Shown here: positions 34,543 through 44,683 of the stretch, piece after piece
How positions within the stretch are numbered: position 1 is the first letter of the stretch
Layout: every line of letters begins with the position of its first letter
Notes under the pieces: model-generated
Told to the model about the DNA's origin: nothing
Database searches by the model: none
What the model saw: only the letters and a program-made list of their open reading frames with translations
Assembly: GCF_003217095.1 (NCBI RefSeq)
Contig: NZ_QJSR01000001.1
Coordinates: 1,588,009 to 1,652,008, forward strand
DNA: 64,000 nucleotides
From: Rhizobium sp. PP-CC-3A-592
GTDB lineage: Bacteria; Pseudomonadota; Alphaproteobacteria; Rhizobiales; Rhizobiaceae
Reading direction: 5' to 3'
Program-made: the position numbers and the translations under genes

Positions 34543-35355
34543 ATGCACGAACGCGAACGCCACCGCATCATCTTGAGCGCCGTCCAGGAAAAGCCTGTGG
34601 TGACGGTGCAGGATATCGCGGAACTGACGGATGCGTCGGAGGCGACGATCCGCCGTGACATCGCCTCGCTGCATGTTCAGGGGAAATTGCGCAGGGTGCG
34701 CGGTGGTGCCGAAGCCGTGCATCCGCCGCAAATCGGTAATCTGGCAGCCCGCCCCTTCCGGGTTTCCGAATCGATCAACTCCGATAAAAAGCGCGCAATC
34801 GCCCGCATGGCCGTCGATCTCTGCGAGGAAGGCGACGCCGTCATCATCAATGGGGGAACGACAACCTTTCAGATGGTGCATTTCATGGCCGCCCGACGGC
34901 TGCAGGTCATGACCAATTCGTTCGCGATCGCCGAGCATCTCGTCAAGCATTCCAAATGCACGGTGACGGTGCCCGGCGGCACGATCTATCGCGACCAGAG
35001 CCTGATCCTGTCGCCGTTCGAAAACGATGCCATCCGCAATTTTTCCGCACGCCGCATGTTCGTCGGCGCGCAAGGGGCCAGCGCGCTCGGCATCATGGAG
35101 TCCGATGCTCTGGTCATCCAGAGCGAGCAGCGCCTGATGCGCCAGGCCGACGAACTCGTCGTCATGATCGATTCGGGCAAGTTCGCCCGGCGCTCCAGCC
35201 TCATTCTCTGCCCGCTCGAAAACGTTTCCACCATCATTACCGACAGCGCCGTGTCTGAGGAGGCCGTGCGCATGGTGGAGGCCGCGGGGGTCAAGCTGGT
35301 CACGGTTCCCGTGTCGGCGTCGGATACGAAGGATCATACCGCATCGGTCGCATGA
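34543..35355 (+). CDS. rhaR: DeoR-family regulator of rhamnose genes
   Basis: A 270-residue DeoR/GlpR-type repressor. The N-terminal winged helix covers about residues 3-58 (LTDASEATIRRDIASLHVQG), and the C-terminal sugar-phosphate-sensing domain has the GGTTTFQMVHFM segment near residue 105. It opens the rightward rha transcript; rhaS starts 38 bases on. GAGGAGA lies ahead of the ATG. The effector is probably a phosphorylated rhamnose intermediate, as for other DeoR members. Confidence 0.92.
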   Translation: MHERERHRIILSAVQEKPVVTVQDIAELTDASEATIRRDIASLHVQGKLRRVRGGAEAVHPPQIGNLAARPFRVSESINSDKKRAIARMAVDLCEEGDAVIINGGTTTFQMVHFMAARRLQVMTNSFAIAEHLVKHSKCTVTVPGGTIYRDQSLILSPFENDAIRNFSARRMFVGAQGASALGIMESDALVIQSEQRLMRQADELVVMIDSGKFARRSSLILCPLENVSTIITDSAVSEEAVRMVEAAGVKLVTVPVSASDTKDHTASVA

Positions 35356-35393
35356 GCGGCCGGGCACTTATCGTCAACTGGGAGGAAGACAGC

Positions 35394-36389
35394 ATGAAAC
35401 TCGCACAAAAGCTTGCCATCGGGGTGGTGTTCGCCATGGCCGCATTCGGCTCGGCCGCACACGCCGCCGAGGTCAAGATCGGCCTCGTCGTGAAATCGCT
35501 CGGCAACGGCTTCTTCGAGGCCGCCAACAAGGGCGCGCAGGAAGCGGCCAAAGAACTCGGCGATGTCGAGATCATCTATACCGGCCCGACCTCGACGACG
35601 GCCGAAGGCCAGATCGAGGTGATCAACGCGCTGATCGCCCAGGGCGTCAACGCTATCGCCATCTCGGCAAACGACCCCGACGCCGTGGTGCCGGCGCTGA
35701 AGAAGGCCGCACAGCGTGGCATCAAGGTCATTTCGTGGGATTCGGGCGTCGCACCCGAAGGCCGCATCCTGCAGCTCAACCCGTCTTCGAACGATCTTAT
35801 CGGCAAGATGTGCCTTCAGCTCGTCAAGGATCACCTCGACGGCGGCAAGGGCGACTTCGCCATCCTCTCGGCCACGACGACATCCACGAACCAGAACATC
35901 TGGATCGAGGAAATGAAGAAGCAGCTGAAGGACTTTCCGGGTCTCAATCTCGTGACGACCGTCTATGGCGACGACCTTTCGGACAAGAGCTACCGCGAGG
36001 CCCAAGGCCTCATGACCTCCAACCCGAACGTCAAGGTCATCGTCGCCCCGACCACGGTCGGCGTGCTCGCGGCGTCGCAGGCCGTCAAGGATGCCGGCAA
36101 GATCGGTCAGGTCTACGTGACCGGTCTCGGCCTTCCCTCCGAAATGGCTGGTGCCATCAAGTCGGGTGCGACGAAGGAATTCGCGATCTGGAACCCGATC
36201 GATCTCGGCTACTCCGCCGCTCAGATCGCCTATCACCTCGTCAAGGGCGACACGGACGGTGCGCCGGGCTCGGAAATCGAAGCCGGCCGTATGGGCAAGA
36301 TCAAGGTCGGGGACAACGGCGAAGCCGCCATGGCCGATCCCTTCGTCTACAATGCCGAAAACATCGACCAGTTCTCCAAGGTCTTCTGA
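35394..36389 (+). CDS. rhaS: L-rhamnose ABC transporter binding protein
   Basis: A 331-residue periplasmic sugar-binding protein of the Peripla_BP_4 class. A signal peptide ends at SAAHA (about residue 25), and the mature protein opens EVKIGLVVKSLGNGFFEAAN. The segment AIAISANDPDAVVPALKKAA near residue 90 is typical of pentose/deoxyhexose binders. The ATG at 35394 has GGGAGGAAG ahead; a start at 35352 is rejected. It delivers rhamnose to RhaT/RhaP/RhaQ. Confidence 0.93.
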   Translation: MKLAQKLAIGVVFAMAAFGSAAHAAEVKIGLVVKSLGNGFFEAANKGAQEAAKELGDVEIIYTGPTSTTAEGQIEVINALIAQGVNAIAISANDPDAVVPALKKAAQRGIKVISWDSGVAPEGRILQLNPSSNDLIGKMCLQLVKDHLDGGKGDFAILSATTTSTNQNIWIEEMKKQLKDFPGLNLVTTVYGDDLSDKSYREAQGLMTSNPNVKVIVAPTTVGVLAASQAVKDAGKIGQVYVTGLGLPSEMAGAIKSGATKEFAIWNPIDLGYSAAQIAYHLVKGDTDGAPGSEIEAGRMGKIKVGDNGEAAMADPFVYNAENIDQFSKVF

Positions 36390-36448
36390 TTTTCCAGACG
36401 ATCCGGCGGCGCCCACCCGCGCCGCCGGTCCTCCCTTTCCGACCGGAC

Positions 36449-37984
36449 ATGGACATGATGGCCCTTCAACACCCCGTCGCCGAGGATCGTACGCCCGCGC
36501 CCGCCATTCTGGAAATGCGCGGCATTTCGCAGATCTTTCCGGGCGTCAAGGCGCTCGACGGCGTCGATATCGCGCTCTATCCGGGGACGGTGACCGCGCT
36601 GATCGGCGAGAACGGTGCCGGCAAATCGACGCTCGTGAAGATCCTCACCGGCATCTACCGCCCGAGCGAGGGCGAGATCCGGATCGACGGTTCACCGATC
36701 GTCTTTGCCGATGCGCAGGCGGCCATCGATGCCGGCGTGACCGCCATCCACCAGGAAACCGTGCTGTTCGACGAACTAACGGTCGCCGAAAACATCTTCC
36801 TCGGCCATGCGCCGCGTACGCGCTATCGCACCATCGACTGGGCGACCATGAACCGGCGCGCCGGCGACCTCTTGCGCTCGCTCGAAAGCACGATCGAGCC
36901 GACCATCCGTCTGAAGGATCTGTCGATCGCGCAGCGCCATCTGGTCGCGATCTCGCGCGCTTTGTCGATCGAAGCGCGCATCGTCATCATGGACGAGCCG
37001 ACGGCGGCGCTCTCCCGCAAGGAGATCGACGACCTCTTCCGCATCGTGCGCGACCTCAAGCGGCAGGGCAAAGCCATTCTCTTCATCAGTCACAAGTTCG
37101 ACGAGGTCTACGAGATCGCCGAGAACTACGTGGTCTTCCGCGACGGCAAGGCCGTCGGGCACGGTGCACTGGCGGCAACCCCGCAGGACGACATCGTTCG
37201 CCTGATGGTCGGTCGCACGGTCGCCGACGCTTTCCCGAAAATCGCGGTGACGCCGGGCGCGCCGGTGCTGGAAGTTTCCGGCTACAGCCACCCGACCGAA
37301 TTCCACGATATCTCCTTCACGCTTCGCCGTGGCGAGATCCTCGGCATCTACGGCCTGATCGGCGCCGGGCGCTCCGAGCTTTGCCAGTCGCTGTTCGGCA
37401 TCACGGCGCCGGCAAGCGGCACCGTCCAGATCGAGGGCCGGCCGGTGACGATCCGCTCGCCGCGTGACGCGATCCGGGCCGGCATCGTCTATGTGCCGGA
37501 AGAGCGCGGCCGTCACGGGCTGGCGCTGCCGATGCCGATCTTCCAGAACATGACACTGCCGTCGCTGGCCCGCACCTCGTGCGCCGGTTTCCTGCGGCTT
37601 GCCGACGAGTTCGCGCTTGCCCGCAAATATGCCGAGCGGCTGGACCTGCGCGCCGCCGCCCTTTCCGTGCCGGTCGGCACGCTGTCGGGCGGCAACCAGC
37701 AGAAGGTGGTGATCGGAAAGTGGCTCGCGACGCAGCCGAAGGTGATCCTTCTCGACGAGCCGACGAAAGGCATCGACATCGGCTCCAAGGCTGCCGTCCA
37801 CGCCTTTATCAGCGAGCTTGCTGCCGAAGGCCTGTCGATCGTGATGATCTCATCGGAACTGCCGGAGATCCTCGGCATGTCGGACCGGGTGATGGTGATG
37901 AAGGAAGGCCTGTCGGCGGGCATCCATCCCCGCGCCGGGCTGACGCCGGAAATGCTGGTGCGCGCCGCCACCGGCAACGCGTGA
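36449..37984 (+). CDS. rhaT: Rhamnose ABC transporter ATP-binding protein
   Basis: A 511-residue two-domain sugar ABC ATPase (RbsA-like). Walker A GENGAGKSTLVKIL lies near residue 55, Walker B ARIVIMDEPTAALS near residue 180; the second domain has the degenerate GLIGAGRSELCQSL and the signature LSGGNQQKVVIGKWL. The start at 36449 is the first plausible ATG after rhaS; ATG 36458 is an alternative and neither has a strong ribosome-binding site. It powers the RhaP/RhaQ channel. In R. leguminosarum RhaK activity is also needed for transport. Confidence 0.93.
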   Translation: MDMMALQHPVAEDRTPAPAILEMRGISQIFPGVKALDGVDIALYPGTVTALIGENGAGKSTLVKILTGIYRPSEGEIRIDGSPIVFADAQAAIDAGVTAIHQETVLFDELTVAENIFLGHAPRTRYRTIDWATMNRRAGDLLRSLESTIEPTIRLKDLSIAQRHLVAISRALSIEARIVIMDEPTAALSRKEIDDLFRIVRDLKRQGKAILFISHKFDEVYEIAENYVVFRDGKAVGHGALAATPQDDIVRLMVGRTVADAFPKIAVTPGAPVLEVSGYSHPTEFHDISFTLRRGEILGIYGLIGAGRSELCQSLFGITAPASGTVQIEGRPVTIRSPRDAIRAGIVYVPEERGRHGLALPMPIFQNMTLPSLARTSCAGFLRLADEFALARKYAERLDLRAAALSVPVGTLSGGNQQKVVIGKWLATQPKVILLDEPTKGIDIGSKAAVHAFISELAAEGLSIVMISSELPEILGMSDRVMVMKEGLSAGIHPRAGLTPEMLVRAATGNA

Positions 37985-37994
37985 GGACCAAACA

Positions 37995-39017
37995 ATGACC
38001 TTCCTGAAAAAGCGCGAAACCCTGCTCTTCCTCATCATCGCCCTGATGGTCGTCGCGTTCTCGACACGGGCGCCCGGCTTCGGGAACCCTCGCAACCTCG
38101 CCGTCATCTTCAACGATACGGCGATCCTGATCATCCTGGCGCTGGCGCAGATGACCGTCATCCTGACGAAGTCGATCGATCTCTCGGTCGCCGCCAACCT
38201 CGCCTTCAGCGGCATGGCGGTGGCGATGCTGAACGCGGCCGTGCCGGGCCTGCCGCTCGTCCTCCTCATCCTGCTTGCCATCGGCATCGGGGCAGCGCTT
38301 GGCGCCATCAATGGGTTTCTCGTCTGGCGGCTGGAAATGCCGCCGATCGTGGTGACGCTGGGCACGCTCACCATCTATCGCGGCATGGCCTTCGTTCTCT
38401 CGGGCGGCGCCTGGGTCAACGCGCACCAGATGACGCCGGAGTTCCTCAACGTGCCCCGGCTTGGCATCGCCGGCCTGCCGGTTCTCTCCTGGGTCGCGGT
38501 GCTCGTCGTCGTGCTCGTGTATCTCATGGCACGCTACACGCCTTTCGGCCGCTCGGCCTATGCGGCAGGCGGCAATCCCGTTGCCGCCGTCTATGCCGGG
38601 ATCGATGTCGGCTACACGCGTTTTCTCGCCTTCACGCTGTCCGGGGCGCTTGCCGGTCTCAGCGGCTATCTCTGGGTGTCGCGCTATGCGGTGGCCTATG
38701 TCGATATCGCCATCGGCTTCGAACTCGACAGCGTCGCGGCCTGCGTCATCGGCGGCATCTCGATTGCCGGCGGGGTCGGCACCGTCATCGGCACCGTGCT
38801 CGGCGCGCTGTTCCTCGGCGTCATCAAGAATGCGCTGCCCGTCATCGGCATTTCGCCCTTCACGCAGATGGCGATCTCCGGCTCGGTGATCATTCTCGCC
38901 GTCGTCTTCAATGCGCGCCGCGAGCGCAATCGGGGCCGGATCATCCTGCGCAACCGGGCGGCCGAAGACGGCCATCACGCGAAGACCGGAACGACCGGCA
39001 AGGAGGCCCTGGCATGA
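37995..39017 (+). CDS. rhaP: Rhamnose ABC transporter permease
   Basis: A 340-residue permease of the BPD_transp_2 class with about nine to ten hydrophobic segments. The helix region GINGF-like 'ALGAINGFLVWRLEMPPIVV' near residue 105 and GGISIAGGVGTVIGTVLGAL near residue 250 are typical of sugar permeases of this family. It overlaps rhaQ by four bases and follows rhaT after ten. It forms the channel with RhaQ. Confidence 0.92.
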   Translation: MTFLKKRETLLFLIIALMVVAFSTRAPGFGNPRNLAVIFNDTAILIILALAQMTVILTKSIDLSVAANLAFSGMAVAMLNAAVPGLPLVLLILLAIGIGAALGAINGFLVWRLEMPPIVVTLGTLTIYRGMAFVLSGGAWVNAHQMTPEFLNVPRLGIAGLPVLSWVAVLVVVLVYLMARYTPFGRSAYAAGGNPVAAVYAGIDVGYTRFLAFTLSGALAGLSGYLWVSRYAVAYVDIAIGFELDSVAACVIGGISIAGGVGTVIGTVLGALFLGVIKNALPVIGISPFTQMAISGSVIILAVVFNARRERNRGRIILRNRAAEDGHHAKTGTTGKEALA

Positions 39018-40042
39018 GCGCGATCCCCTCGACATCTCCCGAGCCCGAACCGTCGCAGCCCAAGCGCCGCGCCATTCCCGACCGGCTCGGCACGCCGCTT
39101 CGCCGGCTGCTCGCCAGCTGGGAGGTACTGCTGCTCGGCGTCGCGGTTGCCATCTTCGTGTTCAATTCGCTGGCCTCGCCCTATTTCCTCGATGCCTGGA
39201 ACCTCTCCGACGCCACCTTCAACTTCACCGAAAAGGCGATGATCGCCTTTGCCATGGCACTGCTGGTGATCGCCGGCGAGATCGACCTGTCGGTCGCCGC
39301 CATCATCGCGCTCGCCTCCACCGCCATGGGTGCTGCGGCCCAGATGGGCGTGGGCGCGGCCGGGCTGGTGGGCATCGGCCTCTGCGTCGGTCTGGCCTGC
39401 GGCACCGTCAATGGCGTGCTCGTCTCGGGCATGAAGCTGCCCTCCATTGTCGTCACCATCGGCACGATGAGCCTGTTTCGCGGCCTCTCCTATATCGTGC
39501 TCGGCGACAAGGCCTATGGCGGCTATCCCGCCGACTTCGCCTTCTTCGGGCAGGGCTATGTGGTCTGGGTGTTCTCGTTCGAATTCGTGCTGTTCCTCGT
39601 TCTGGCCGCGCTTTTCGCACTACTGCTGCATGCGACGAATTTCGGGCGGCAGGTTCAGGTGATCGGCAATAACGAGTTTGCCGCGCGCTTCTCCGGCATC
39701 CCGGTCGAGCGGATCAAGTTCATCCTGTTCCTGCTGACGGGCCTCATGAGCGGCATCGCCGCCGTCTGCCTCACCTCGCGCCTTGGCTCGACGCGGCCCT
39801 CGATCGCGCAAGGGTGGGAGCTGGAGGTCGTGACCATGGTGGTGCTCGGTGGCGTTTCTATTCTTGGCGGCTCCGGCACGATCGGCGGCGTCGTCATCGC
39901 GGCCTTCGTCATGGGCCTCGTCACCTTCGGGCTCGGGCTTCTCAACGTGCCGGGCATCGTCATGTCGATCTTCATCGGCCTGCTCCTCATCATCACCATC
40001 GCGCTGCCGATCCTGGCGCGCCGCATCAAGGCGAGGTCCTGA
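39014..40042 (+). CDS. rhaQ: Rhamnose ABC transporter permease
   Basis: A 342-residue permease similar in fold to RhaP. A hydrophilic Pro/Arg-rich N-terminus of about 30 residues precedes the first helix. The signature [20 protein letters not shown] lies near residue 275. The start overlaps the rhaP stop (ATGA) and the stop overlaps the rhaU start, so these genes are tightly coupled. It is the second channel subunit. Confidence 0.92.
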   Translation: MSAIPSTSPEPEPSQPKRRAIPDRLGTPLRRLLASWEVLLLGVAVAIFVFNSLASPYFLDAWNLSDATFNFTEKAMIAFAMALLVIAGEIDLSVAAIIALASTAMGAAAQMGVGAAGLVGIGLCVGLACGTVNGVLVSGMKLPSIVVTIGTMSLFRGLSYIVLGDKAYGGYPADFAFFGQGYVVWVFSFEFVLFLVLAALFALLLHATNFGRQVQVIGNNEFAARFSGIPVERIKFILFLLTGLMSGIAAVCLTSRLGSTRPSIAQGWELEVVTMVVLGGVSILGGSGTIGGVVIAAFVMGLVTFGLGLLNVPGIVMSIFIGLLLIITIALPILARRIKARS

Positions 40043-40383
40043 TGACCCCCGACAGGACGCTCGAACGCCACGCCTTCGTGATGAAGCTGCATGCGGGACA
40101 GGAGGCGGAGTATCGCCGTCGTCACGACGAGATCTGGCCGGAGCTCAGCGCGCTGCTCGCCGAGGCCGGCGTCCGCGACTATTCGATCTTCCTCGATCCG
40201 GAGACGCTGACGCTGTTCGGCGTGCTCTCGCGCCCGCGCGACCATGGCATGGCCGCTCTGCCGCAGCATCCTGTGATGAAACGCTGGTGGGCGCATATGG
40301 CCGATATCATGGAGACCCATCCCGACAACGCACCCGTGTCGCGCGATCTCCTCCCCGTGTTCCATCTGCCGGCGCAGCCATGA
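40042..40383 (+). CDS. rhaU: L-rhamnose mutarotase
   Basis: A 113-residue mutarotase (RhaM/RhaU family) that interconverts the anomers of L-rhamnose. The family motif [20 protein letters not shown] lies near residue 14 with the catalytic His, and [12 protein letters not shown] near residue 80 closes the active site. Length matches the family. It overlaps rhaQ and rhaK by one and four bases, so the five transport and kinase genes are co-translated. Confidence 0.95.
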   Translation: MTPDRTLERHAFVMKLHAGQEAEYRRRHDEIWPELSALLAEAGVRDYSIFLDPETLTLFGVLSRPRDHGMAALPQHPVMKRWWAHMADIMETHPDNAPVSRDLLPVFHLPAQP

Positions 40384-41783
40384 CGCAAGGCGCTGGCAAA
40401 GTCGCCGTCTTCGACGTCGGCAAGACCAATGCCAAGCTCGTGGTCTTCGATACCGCCAGCGGCCGGGAACTCGTCTCCCACCGGATGACCAATCGCGTGG
40501 TGAGCGAAGGCCCCTATCCGCATTACGATACGGATGCGCTCTGGGCGTTCCTGATCGCGTCGCTCACGGCCGTGGCGGAAACGCCGGGGTTCGATGCGAT
40601 CTCGGTGACCACCCATGGGGCGGCGGCAGCCCTTCTCGATGGACAAGGGGAACTGGCGCTGCCGGTGCTCGACTACGAGCACGACTATCCGCAGGATATC
40701 CGGGCCGACTATGACCGGATCCGCCCGGACTTCGCCGAGACGTTCTCGCCGCGACTGTCGATGGGGCTCAATCTCGGGGCCCAGCTTCATTATCAGAAGA
40801 CAGCGTTTCCCGACGAATTCGCCCGGGTGCGCACCATCGTTACCTATGCGCAATACTGGTCCGGCCGGCTGACGGCACGCTTTGCGACGGAGGTGACGTC
40901 GCTCGGGTGCCATACGGATCTCTGGAATCCGGCGCTCGGGCGGTTTTCGACACTGGTCGAAGCGCTCGATCTTTCCGGGCTGATGGCGCCGGTGCACGCC
41001 GCCTTCGAGGCGCTGGGGCCACTGCTTGCGCCCCTCGCCAAGGAAATCGGACTGGACGAAGACCAAGAAATCCCGGTCCATTGCGGCATTCACGACAGCA
41101 ACGCCTCGCTGCTGCCGCATCTGATCGGGCGCGAATCTCCGTTTTCGGTCGTCTCCACCGGCACCTGGGTCGTTTCCTTCGGCGTCGGTGGCGATCTCGG
41201 ACGGCTCGATCCCGCGCGGGATACCCTCGCCAATGTCGATGCCTATGGCCGTGCCGTGCCGTCCGCGCGCTTCATGGGCGGGCGGGAATATGAGATGCTG
41301 ACATCCGGTATGAAGCCTGTGCCGGCCGGGGCCAGCGATGCAGCGCTCGTCCAGGCCGTCATCGCGCGCGGCATGATGCTCCTGCCATCGGTCACGCCCG
41401 GCTGCGGGCCCTTCCCAGGGATGACGGCTGCGTGGGTTTCCGCGGACGGCGCTTCGGATGCCGAGCGTCATGTGGCGATCTGCCTCTATCTCGCGCTGAT
41501 GACGCAGGAGAGCCTGCGGCTCCTGAATGCCGGGGGTCCCATATTGGTCGAAGGACCGTTTGCGAAGAACGGGCTTTATCTCTCGGCACTGTCCGCCTTT
41601 TCCGGCCGGAGCGTGCTTGCGCTGGAGGGCTCGACGGGCACGAGCCTCGGTGCCGCGTTGCTCGCCGGCGGTACCGCTCCTTCGACATCCGAAGACACCG
41701 CGGCCGTGACGCCGCTCGGCACGTCGGCCGAGATCGAGACCTATCAGAGGCTCTGGCTGGAACGGATTGCCTCCCGCTGTTAG
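40380..41783 (+). CDS. rhaK: Rhamnulokinase-type FGGY kinase
   Basis: A 467-residue FGGY-family sugar kinase. The N-terminal phosphate loop region [17 protein letters not shown] marks the first domain, and [13 protein letters not shown] near residue 260 the adenosine/phosphate region of the second. RhaK of R. leguminosarum is of this type and phosphorylates rhamnose or rhamnulose; it is also needed for uptake. The start overlaps the rhaU stop. Its stop overlaps the convergent cysK stop by four bases. Confidence 0.93.
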   Translation: MTQGAGKVAVFDVGKTNAKLVVFDTASGRELVSHRMTNRVVSEGPYPHYDTDALWAFLIASLTAVAETPGFDAISVTTHGAAAALLDGQGELALPVLDYEHDYPQDIRADYDRIRPDFAETFSPRLSMGLNLGAQLHYQKTAFPDEFARVRTIVTYAQYWSGRLTARFATEVTSLGCHTDLWNPALGRFSTLVEALDLSGLMAPVHAAFEALGPLLAPLAKEIGLDEDQEIPVHCGIHDSNASLLPHLIGRESPFSVVSTGTWVVSFGVGGDLGRLDPARDTLANVDAYGRAVPSARFMGGREYEMLTSGMKPVPAGASDAALVQAVIARGMMLLPSVTPGCGPFPGMTAAWVSADGASDAERHVAICLYLALMTQESLRLLNAGGPILVEGPFAKNGLYLSALSAFSGRSVLALEGSTGTSLGAALLAGGTAPSTSEDTAAVTPLGTSAEIETYQRLWLERIASRC

Positions 41784-42745
41784 CCGAGGCCTTCGAAGAG
41801 CACGGTCGAGAGATACCGCTCGGCAAAGGACGGGATGATAACGACGATGGTCTTGCCGGCATTTTCAGGGCGCTGGCCGACCTGAATGGCGGCTTCGAGG
41901 GCAGCACCCGAGGAGATGCCGACCGGCACGCCCTCGATCCGCGCGACCTCCCGCGAGCGTTCGACCGCCTTGCCTGAGGAGACCGTGACGACCTCGTCAT
42001 AGATGCCGGTATCGAGGATGGCAGGGGCAAAACCCGCGCCGATGCCCTGGATCTTGTGAGAGCCCGGCGCACCGCCCGAGAGCACCGGCGATTCCTCCGG
42101 CTCGACCGCGACGATGCGCAGCGTCGGCTTTCTTTCCTTCAACACCTGGCCCGCACCGGTGATGGTTCCGCCGGTGCCAATGCCGGCAACCAGAATGTCG
42201 ATGGCGCCTTCCGTGTCGTTCCAGATCTCCTCGGCCGTCGTGCGGCGATGAATGTCCGGGTTGGCGGCGTTTTCGAACTGCTGCGGCATGACAGCGCCGG
42301 GGATGGTCTCCAGAAGCTCCCGCGCCCGGGCGATGGCCCCGCGCATGCCTTGGCCGCCCTCGGTCAGCACCAGTTCCGCCCCCAGAAGCGTCAGCATCTT
42401 GCGCCGCTCGACGGACATGGTCTCCGGCATCGTCAGGATCAGCCGATAGCCCTTGGCGGCGGCGACGAAGGCGAGCGCGATGCCGGTATTGCCGGATGTC
42501 GGCTCGATCAGCGTGCTGCGCTCGGGCGAGATCCGGCCCTCCGCCTCCAGCGCCTCGACCATCGCGACGCCGATGCGGTCCTTTACCGAACTGATCGGGT
42601 TGAAGAATTCGAGCTTGGCCAGGAGATGCGCCTCGACGCCATGGGCGGCGGCCAGCCGGTCGAGGCGGACGATGGGTGTGTCGCCGATGGTCTCGGTGAT
42701 CGAACCGTAGATGCGCCCGCGCCCGGGCCTATGCTCACCTGCCAT
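41780..42745 (-). CDS. cysK: Cysteine synthase A
   Basis: A 321-residue PLP enzyme that makes cysteine from O-acetylserine and sulfide. The PLP lysine lies in [16 protein letters not shown] (near residue 50), [15 protein letters not shown] binds the substrate carboxylate, and [12 protein letters not shown] binds the phosphate. The start at 42745 has GGAGACACG ahead and adds a short tail ahead of the conserved [14 protein letters not shown]. No sulfur genes are nearby; it ends head-on with rhaK. Confidence 0.95.
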   Translation of the reverse strand: MAGEHRPGRGRIYGSITETIGDTPIVRLDRLAAAHGVEAHLLAKLEFFNPISSVKDRIGVAMVEALEAEGRISPERSTLIEPTSGNTGIALAFVAAAKGYRLILTMPETMSVERRKMLTLLGAELVLTEGGQGMRGAIARARELLETIPGAVMPQQFENAANPDIHRRTTAEEIWNDTEGAIDILVAGIGTGGTITGAGQVLKERKPTLRIVAVEPEESPVLSGGAPGSHKIQGIGAGFAPAILDTGIYDEVVTVSSGKAVERSREVARIEGVPVGISSGAALEAAIQVGQRPENAGKTIVVIIPSFAERYLSTVLFEGLG

Positions 42746-42873
42746 GCGTGTCTCCGCAAATCCTGTTCTGCTCGTTCCTTCGCTGCCGAAGGTCGGCGGA
42801 CTTTACAATGCAGCGGCCGTCCCCACGAGAACCGCCTTTCAGCCGTTCCTGTTCCCGAGAGCAAAGATCTGCG

Positions 42874-42889
42874 CGAAACGCGCGTTTCG
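42874..42889. repeat. 16-base perfect palindrome behind the LysE gene
   Basis: CGAAACGCGCGTTTCG is a perfect palindrome in the gap between cysK and the LysE-type gene. It begins nine bases from the LysE stop. No T run follows on either strand, so a terminator role is doubtful; an operator for cysK is possible. Confidence 0.5.
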
Positions 42890-42897
42890 GAGAAGGA

Positions 42898-43518
42898 TCA
42901 TGCGGTGCGGAGCGCGATATAGGCGGCTGTTGCGCCCAGCATGCTCGCCGCCGCACGGTTGAGGACTCTCAGTGCCTTCGGCCGGCGCAGGAACTGACGC
43001 GCCCGCGAGGCGAGCATGATGTAGGGGATGAGCACCGACAGCAGGACGACGAAGGTGGTCAGCACGAGAAACACGTAATCGCGCGGACCGATGGCGCCGA
43101 GATCGATCAGCGTGGGCACGAGCGCGACGTAGAACAGCATCGTCTTCGGATTGCCGAGCGTGACCAGAAGCCCTGAAAGAAACGCGAGACCCGGCGAGGT
43201 CCGCACCCGGTTCTCCTCCACGTCCTGCGCCATCAGGCCAGATGTCCAGAGCTTCCAGGCGATGAAGCCGAGATAGAGCGCGCCGAGGATCTTGATGACG
43301 AGAAAGGCTGTGGTGAAGGTCTGCGCCACATAGGCCAGACCGAGGACCACACCCGTGAGGTAGACGAGATCTCCAAGCACGAGGCCGAGACCCATCAGGA
43401 ACGTATCGCGAAAACCGGAGCCGAGGGCCCGCGCGACGATGGCGGTCATGCCCGGGCCGGGAATGGCGGCAGCGACGAAAAGGGCGGCGGCATAGGCAAG
43501 GAGACTGGCGAGGGTCAC
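42898..43518 (-). CDS. LysE/RhtB-family amino-acid exporter
   Basis: A 206-residue inner-membrane protein with about six hydrophobic segments. The family signature AIPGPGMTAIVARALGSGF lies near residue 18, and LVTLGNPKTMLFYVALVPTL near residue 115. The start is a GTG at 43518 with AAGG ahead. The family exports amino acids such as lysine, threonine or homoserine lactone; the substrate here is unknown. It reads in the same direction as cysK, possibly for cysteine or a relative, which is only a context guess. Confidence 0.9.
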   Translation of the reverse strand: MTLASLLAYAAALFVAAAIPGPGMTAIVARALGSGFRDTFLMGLGLVLGDLVYLTGVVLGLAYVAQTFTTAFLVIKILGALYLGFIAWKLWTSGLMAQDVEENRVRTSPGLAFLSGLLVTLGNPKTMLFYVALVPTLIDLGAIGPRDYVFLVLTTFVVLLSVLIPYIMLASRARQFLRRPKALRVLNRAAASMLGATAAYIALRTA

Positions 43519-43580
43519 GGGCGGAAGCCTTCAAACTGGCGGATTAAGGACGTCCCGAAGCCTTTCGGGAACCTCCGAAG

Positions 43581-44483
43581 CTAGCCCTTTTCCCGTCCGT
43601 CGCCAAGGGCAAGCGCACGCCGCAGGCTCTGTCCGGCCGCATCCAACCGCTGCTGCGCGACATCGCGGCGGACGCCGGATGCCAGGAGAACGGCGATCTT
43701 GACCGAGCCGCCAGCCGCTTCGAGATGCCGCTCCGCCGTGGCCCGGTCGATCCCGGCGATATCGGCAACCATGCCGGCGGCGCGCTGGCGCAGCTTCCTG
43801 TTGTCGGGCCGCAGATTGACCATGTGCCCGTCATGGACATGGCCGAGCCCGATGCCGACCATGGTGGAGAGCATGTTGAGCGCGATCTTCTGCGCCGTTC
43901 CCGCGCCCATGCGGGTCGATCCGGAGATCACCTCGGGCGGGGTTTCCAGGAGAACGGCGACATCCGCCGCCTCAAACAGCCGCGCGCCGGGATTGTTTGC
44001 GATTGCCACCACGCTGGCCCCGGCGGCCCGCGCCGCAGCCGCGCAGCCGAGCGCATAAGGCGTCGAGCCACTGGCGGAGACGACGACCAGACAATCCCCA
44101 GCTCCGACGCCTGCCTGCTCGACATCGCGCACACCGAGATCGTTATCGTCCTCGTAGCCGCCCGCGAGGTCGGCAAGGCTTGCCGCGCCGCCGGCGAGAA
44201 GAACGACGACCGTATGAGGTGCCAAACCATAGGTGCCGGGCAGTTCGAGCGCATCGACCATGGCCATCAGCCCCGAACTGCCGGCGCCGGCATAGATCAG
44301 CCGGCCACCGGCTTGCAGAGCCTGCGTGGCGAGACCAGCCGCAGCCGCCAGCGGCTCCAGCGCACCATCGACCGCCTGCGCCGCCGCCTGTTGGCTTTCC
44401 GCCAGCAGCTTCAGGACCGAGACCGCATCCTTGACGTCGATGTCCCGTGCCTCTGCATGGCGCTCTTCCGTCATGTCCGCCAC
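43581..44483 (-). CDS. murQ: N-acetylmuramic acid 6-phosphate etherase
   Basis: A 300-residue SIS-domain enzyme that removes lactate from MurNAc 6-phosphate to give GlcNAc 6-phosphate. The characteristic stretch AGAGSSGLMAMVDALELPGT lies near residue 60 with the catalytic Glu, and GSTRMGAGTAQKIALNML near residue 190 is the second conserved site. The start is the GTG at 44483, five bases after GGAGG; ATG 44474 is an alternative. It is divergent from the sugar kinase gene at 44684, with matching TTGGTATT sequences ahead of both. Confidence 0.93.
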   Translation of the reverse strand: MADMTEERHAEARDIDVKDAVSVLKLLAESQQAAAQAVDGALEPLAAAAGLATQALQAGGRLIYAGAGSSGLMAMVDALELPGTYGLAPHTVVVLLAGGAASLADLAGGYEDDNDLGVRDVEQAGVGAGDCLVVVSASGSTPYALGCAAAARAAGASVVAIANNPGARLFEAADVAVLLETPPEVISGSTRMGAGTAQKIALNMLSTMVGIGLGHVHDGHMVNLRPDNRKLRQRAAGMVADIAGIDRATAERHLEAAGGSVKIAVLLASGVRRDVAQQRLDAAGQSLRRALALGDGREKG

Positions 44484-44512
44484 GCGAACCTCCTTGAAAA
44501 CAAGTCCAAATG

Positions 44513-44664
44513 AATACCAATAGAACGGAGAAAAGCAAGACAGTGCCGAGAGGTTCATCACAAATACGGGGTGGCCTAGGCTTACCGTCCTGTAATTTCA
44601 TACTAAAATCAAGTTTCTAAATTTTGTTGATTTTCACCTTGGTAAATGGTCCTTTTTTGGTATT
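44513..44664. promoter_or_regulatory. Divergent murQ / kinase control region with TTGGTATT sites
   Basis: TTGGTATT occurs on the plus strand at 44657-44664, about 20 bases ahead of the kinase ATG, and on the minus strand at 44520-44513, about 30 bases ahead of the murQ GTG. A further TTGGTA lies at 44639-44644. The half-site resembles TGGTAT parts of operators bound by GntR-type amino-sugar regulators (NagR/DasR). The local GntR protein (45580-46344) is the obvious candidate. Confidence 0.45.
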
Positions 44665-44683
44665 ATCACGCCGGAGGTTATCC

